Made by a program: the position numbers and the translations under genes. From NCBI GenBank assembly GCA_027625915.1, contig JANTQA010000012.1, positions 2,201,001 through 2,265,000 on the forward strand: a DNA stretch of 64,000 bases. Direction: 5' to 3'. The stretch comes from Anaeramoeba flamelloides (lineage: Eukaryota; Metamonada; Anaeramoebidae). Shown here one piece after another: positions 59,621 to 64,000 of the stretch (its first letter is position 1; each line of letters opens with the position of its first letter). The notes below the pieces were generated by a model. That model was not told where the DNA came from, did no database searches, and saw only the letters and a list, made by a program, of their open reading frames with translations.

Positions 59621-59796
59621 AAATCACGATTACTTCATCAAAAGAAATGATTAATATAGGTAAGTAACACTAACAAAAAATAAATTCAATATTTTTTTTT
59701 TATCCGAATTCAACTCTAATAAAATACAATACAAATCACATTTCGAATAACTCAGATCCAAAAACAACTGTCCACATAATTAACACTAAATTAATC

Positions 59797-60012
59797 AAAA
59801 TACAAAGATCAAAATTTACCTTCATCTTTCCAAAAAAAAAAGATATGAAAAAAATTAAAACAAATCACCTAAGATCTCAATTTTGGAAGATTAGTTAATA
59901 ATTTAAGCCCATTAATAGATTTAAAAATTCATAAATTCAACTGATTAAACAAATCTTTTTTTTAACAAGTTATATGAAAATTTTGTTCCATTTTTTTGCA
60001 ACAAATTGAATA
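59797..60012. mobile_element. Possible decayed MITE family 2 copy
   Basis: The left side has TTACCTTCATCTTTCC; the right side has ATATGAAAATTTTGTTCCAT and TTTTGCAACAAATTGAATA, which resemble the arms of family 2. Boundaries uncertain. The rest of 59621-60526 shows no gene. Confidence 0.3.
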
Positions 60013-60526
60013 TATTCTTTATATCAATCCATAAAAAATACTAAAATACCTAAAGTTTTTGAAAATAGTTTGAAAAAGTTTATACTCCAAAATTGACTAA
60101 ATATGTAAGGTAACAATTCCTTTTAAATGAAGTCGAACATCATTGATTTTTCTTAAAATTTTAATTTTTTTTTTTTTTTTTAAAAGTTATAAATCACTAA
60201 AATCAAACCTATTTTTAACGATTGTTAAATTTGAAGATCAAGTAAATCTTTTTGAAATTTAAAGAGTGACTACTGACTGAACTAATAAAATGAAAGCTAC
60301 TTAAAGAGTAAATTGTGATTTTGAGGAAAAATTCCCAAAAACATTTTTATCATTTTTTTTACAATTATAATTTTTGTTGATAATACTCCACTCAGAAATT
60401 TTTTTTTCTTCCTTTTTTAACAACATCCAAAACTTAACCTAATTATATTTTCAAGACTATAAATATATATCTTTACTAAACCATTTATCTTCTTTTTTTT
60501 CTCTGGATATAAATTTTCAATAGTAA

Positions 60527-63500
60527 ATGATCGAACATAATTTTATCAAAAGTAATAATCCTGTCCAATATCAAACAAGAAAAAGAAAATACCCAATTAT
60601 AATCAACAATAAATATGATGATGAAAATACAAATATAAATACCAAACATTACCGTGACAATAAAAACAATAAACAAGTAAAAAGGAAGAGTACTTATAAA
60701 ATTAAATATGTCTTACAAAATCCAAATCAGACTTTGTTGCGAGTTTCTAGTGTAGCAAACAATGGTAAATAATCTATTTTTTCAAAATATTTTTCTTATA
60801 TTTTTTTTATTTTAGAACTTTAAACGAGTAACAATTATATAAAACCCGTTTGGAGAGAAAGAATTCTTACATTTTACAATATCAAATTTTTAAAAAAATG
60901 TTTCTCAGAAAAAAAATAGATTTTTATTGATATACGTTAAAAATTAGTCCTAAAAAATATTCATTAAATTTCCTCAATTCTCAGTTTGAAGTATGGGATC
61001 ATAATCCAATTACCCCACAATATTATAAGGTGCAAATTTCAAATTTAAAAAAGTGTTTATAATAGTACCTTTCAACAGATCAGTCAAAGAGTTTGCTAAA
61101 CGTCAAAAAATTCTTTTAGTATTTAATTGTGAAAAACGCTTTTTTTATCCAAGAAGTTTTTTTCAAAATTCCCAAATATTTTCCCAATTCTAAAGATGAA
61201 AAAATCCCAAATATCTTGACAAAATTAATTATAAATTCACATTTCTCTAGATTTAATATACTTTTTGATAAGTAAACTTCTTACTTTTCATATTTTTTTT
61301 TTTTAATTTGGAACTATATTTTTTATAAATCTTTTTGAACTATCATGATTTTTCTTCATACTAAAGAAGTTTTTTACCTTCTCAATGTGATAATATGAAA
61401 TTTAGTTCTGATTTTTCAAAAAAATTAAAAAGAAATTATATTAAAAAATTACATACTCATAATTATATTAATTTAAAAAGAAAACAATGGAAAAAATCTT
61501 AATTCCAAAAAGTTTAATAAAAAAAATTTCAAAAATCAAAAGTTTCTTAATTTACAAAAAATGATAAAAAAAAAATTCATGATTCTCTAAAAAAAAAAAA
61601 AAGTTTCATAAGAAAAAAATATCACCTGATCTTGAATTTCCAAATCTATTTAACAAAAAAAGCAAAGGACCTCAATGAAAAAAATTGAAATAACCAAAAA
61701 AAATTGAAAAGATTCACAATTCCAAAAAGTTTAATAAAAAAAAATTTCAAAAATCAAATGTTTCTTAATTATCAAAAAATGATTAAAAAAAAAAAAATTC
61801 AAAAATCATTTTGTCAAAAAAAAGTTTAGTAAGAAAAAAAATACTTTTGAGATTTCATAGTAGTTTAAATGACAAAAAAAGGTATTTTAAAAAAATCACA
61901 AAGGTAAAAAAATTCAAAAAAATTGAAATTTTCCAAAATTCAAATTCAAAAGATTCTCAATTATCAAAAATTCAATTTTTCAAAAATTCAAATTCAATAG
62001 ATTATAAATTTATAAAGTATATAAAAAAAAAAATTAAATTTCTTATTATTAAAAAAAAATGTTAAATAAGAAAAAAAAATAATAGACATTTCCAAAGAAG
62101 TGTAAATGACATTTGAAAAAAAAAATCACATGAGTTTATCAAAGATAAAAAAAAATTCAAAATAGCAAAAATAACAGTTTCAAGGGATTCTCATAACCAA
62201 AATATTCAATTAAAAAAAAAAAATTTGAATGATCTCGAATAAAAAAATTTAAATTTTAAAAAAAAATAATGAATCTAATCATATTTTAATTTACAAAATA
62301 TTTAAATATCTTCAATTTTAAACTCCCAGTTTTCTTTCGATATATAATCAATTTGATTCAATTTAATCTAATTTGTGGTTATTCTGTAACTTTATATATT
62401 TGACAAAGTAAAGCTTTTGTGAGCTACCTTCTGATAAAATTAACTCATTAGAGGAAATTAAAAAAAATGAAACAAAAAAATCTTTTACATCTCAAAAAAA
62501 GTACCAAAGAGAGCCACTTCATAATTAACAAAATTGTTTACAAAATTAGAATTCATAAACATTCAGATTGGAAATTGAGGGTCAATATCAGGTACTTTTT
62601 TCTCTAAATGTCCTACTTTTCCTTCCTCAATTTTCAGAATTTATCTATTGCATTTCACCGGCTGATTTTTTTTTAATTCTTTTTAGGTACTCATAAAAAT
62701 TACAAAAATGTGTTTTTCAATTTGAGAAAGATATGTTTTTAAGAATAATGGTGTACTCTAAAAGGAATTATATAAGATTTTAAAAAATAAAAATTCATTT
62801 TCTTAATTGTACACCCAAACTTTTCTGAGAAAAAAAACCCTAAAACTTCAAAATAAAAATGTATATTAACTAATTTTAAAAATTTTTTTCATATTTAAAA
62901 ATAGTAAATTCAAGTTTGATAAATTTTTTCAAGATCCTTTTTAAAACTTATTTGATTATTCTTCTTTTCAAATCTTCGATGATTAAAAGTTAAAAAAAAA
63001 ACTAATATTCCCTGAAAATTTTATTTCTCTTACTATTGAAACAAAGGACTAGATTTCCAACAAAGGGATACTTATGATCTAATTTCTACAAAAATTATTG
63101 AATTTAAACAATTGAGGAAGAAATTAAAATATATGATGAATTGTGAGACACGAAACTTGCCAGATCATAATTATTTGGAAGAAACACAATTATACATTAA
63201 TCAGTCGATGAGAAAAGTTTTAATAGATTGGATTAGTGAGATTATTTTTAGTTACAATTATCACAATAACCTCTTATATTTAACATTAAATTACGTAGAT
63301 CGTTTTTTATCAATATATTGCATTAAAAAAGAACAACTCCAATTATTGGGTATTACATGTTTTATTTTGGCTATCAAATTTGATTCTGATGTAATATTCA
63401 CCATGGCCATGGGTTCAGAGATATGTAAAAATATCTATTCTTGCAAAGAAATCGAAATCTGTGAAAAACAAATCCTTCAGGCTTTAAATTATCGATTATT

Positions 63501-63918
63501 TATCCAAACCCCATACTACTATCTTGAGATATTTAATTCTATTTTAGATTTAAATGATCATTTTAACAGTCTGACAAATTATTTTCTTGAGCTGTCTTTA
63601 TTCGTCACCGAATTTTGTGGGTTCTGTCCAACAGTAAAAGTAATTTCAGTAATCTTAGCCTGTCTCCTAATTTTAAATCAAAATCAAAATAAGTTACTAT
63701 TATTATTTCAAATTGTCAAACCAAATAGACAAATTTTAGATTATCTTACAAAAAAGCTTATCCAATCCTTTTTTCATACTTTTGAAAACAGTAACTATAA
63801 TATTAATAAAAAAAATTCAGAGTTGTTAAAAAAAATCAAAGTCAAGATCGATATGAATCTTATAAATAAAAAAAAATTAATTGATACAGAATTAACTAAT
63901 TATTTGAAATTTCATTAA
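60527..63918 (+). CDS. A/B-type cyclin
   Basis: Two exons, 60527-60764 and 63047-63918, join in phase (G+GA) to 369 codons plus stop. Exon 1 encodes a basic Asn/Lys-rich N-terminus. Exon 2 carries the cyclin box: PDHNYLEETQLYINQSMRKV, then LIDWISEI, LNYVDRFLS, LQLLGITCFILAIKFD, the CEKQILQALNYRLF helix, then a cyclin C-terminal helical half from about FLELSLFV. The MR-x2-L-x-DW motif and the conserved Lys of AIKFD and Glu of CEKQ, used to contact the kinase, are present. Cyclins activate CDKs; the spacing fits the mitotic A/B group rather than transcriptional cyclins. No destruction box (RxxL) is evident in the visible N-terminus, so either degradation uses another signal or exon 1 is not the true start. 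Assignment to cyclin is firm; exon 1 linkage is inferred from splice phase. Confidence 0.8.
60765..63046. other. Cyclin intron (2.28 kb)
   Basis: GTAAAT donor and CAAAG acceptor. The middle is strongly A-rich with a repeated module (see 61495-61830). The 84-codon frame at 61811-62065 is a product of that A-rich repeat, not a gene. Confidence 0.6.
61495..61830 (+). repeat. Imperfect ~217-bp direct repeat
   Basis: The block CCAAAAAGTTTAATAAAAAA, then TTTCAAAAATCAAA, GTTTCTTAATT and AAAAAATGAT occurs at about 61505 and again at about 61722 with the same order of sub-blocks. A third, weaker version may follow near 61960-62200. Confidence 0.5.
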
Positions 63919-64000
63919 TCAACCAATATTTTACCAACAAGTCTGATATTATTATTTTGAATTTTCTTGTTATTTCATTTTATCTTTAAAAATTTGAAAT

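Noticed and set aside
61811-62065. 84-codon Lys-rich frame
   Set aside because: Lies in the A-rich direct repeat within the cyclin intron; composition alone explains it.
1-64000. CRISPR arrays, rRNA genes, bacterial-type operons or riboswitches
   Set aside because: Looked for on both strands. No regularly spaced repeats with unique spacers and no conserved rRNA cores. The window is eukaryotic.

Overview
This is a very AT-rich window (I judge roughly 80% A+T by eye) from a eukaryotic nuclear genome. It shows GT–AG introns with T-rich acceptors, a nuclear-type tRNA-Leu, the standard stop codons, and proteins with long Asn/Lys/Glu/Asp tracts. The gene set (PRP19, a RalGAP alpha homologue, C2 and PH signalling proteins, a cyclin) and the composition fit an amoeboid or flagellate protist. 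Anaeramoeba-like or other AT-rich protists come to mind, but the sequence does not let me name the organism.

Most single open frames here are exons of larger genes. I joined exons by splice sites, reading phase and family homology, and obtained five + strand genes. (1) 10089-16162: a C2-domain protein with a Gly/Met/Asn/Gln repeat tail, 4 exons, 420 codons plus stop. (2) About 20017-31560: a RalGAP alpha-like GTPase-activating protein whose 5' end is unresolved. (3) 34477-44632: a PH-domain protein, 5 exons, 684 codons plus stop. (4) 46938-55773: PRP19, the spliceosomal U-box/WD40 ubiquitin ligase, 3 exons, 521 codons plus stop. (5) 60527-63918: an A/B-type cyclin, 2 exons. One minus-strand exon (3302-3864) encodes a double CCHC zinc-knuckle protein. 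A tRNA-Leu(CAG) lies at 59542-59620 on the minus strand.

Introns fall into two classes. Short ones are about 95-150 nt. Long ones are about 1-7 kb and are loaded with dispersed repeats. The longest, about 7.16 kb, sits inside PRP19.

Most non-coding DNA is made of short transposon-like repeats. There are at least two mariner-like MITE families with TA-type ends, elements with TIRs of about 120 and 220 bp, a multi-hairpin family with CTAACG linkers, a dispersed 0.5-1 kb family, and a 1.65-kb insertion with CACAGGTA ends lodged in the AT tract of another repeat. The left 10 kb has no clear intact gene except the zinc-knuckle exon; it holds a decayed LINE tail and an SKP1-like fragment. The genes are linked only by general themes (small-GTPase and lipid signalling, splicing, cell cycle). 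I see no operon-like logic and no CRISPR.
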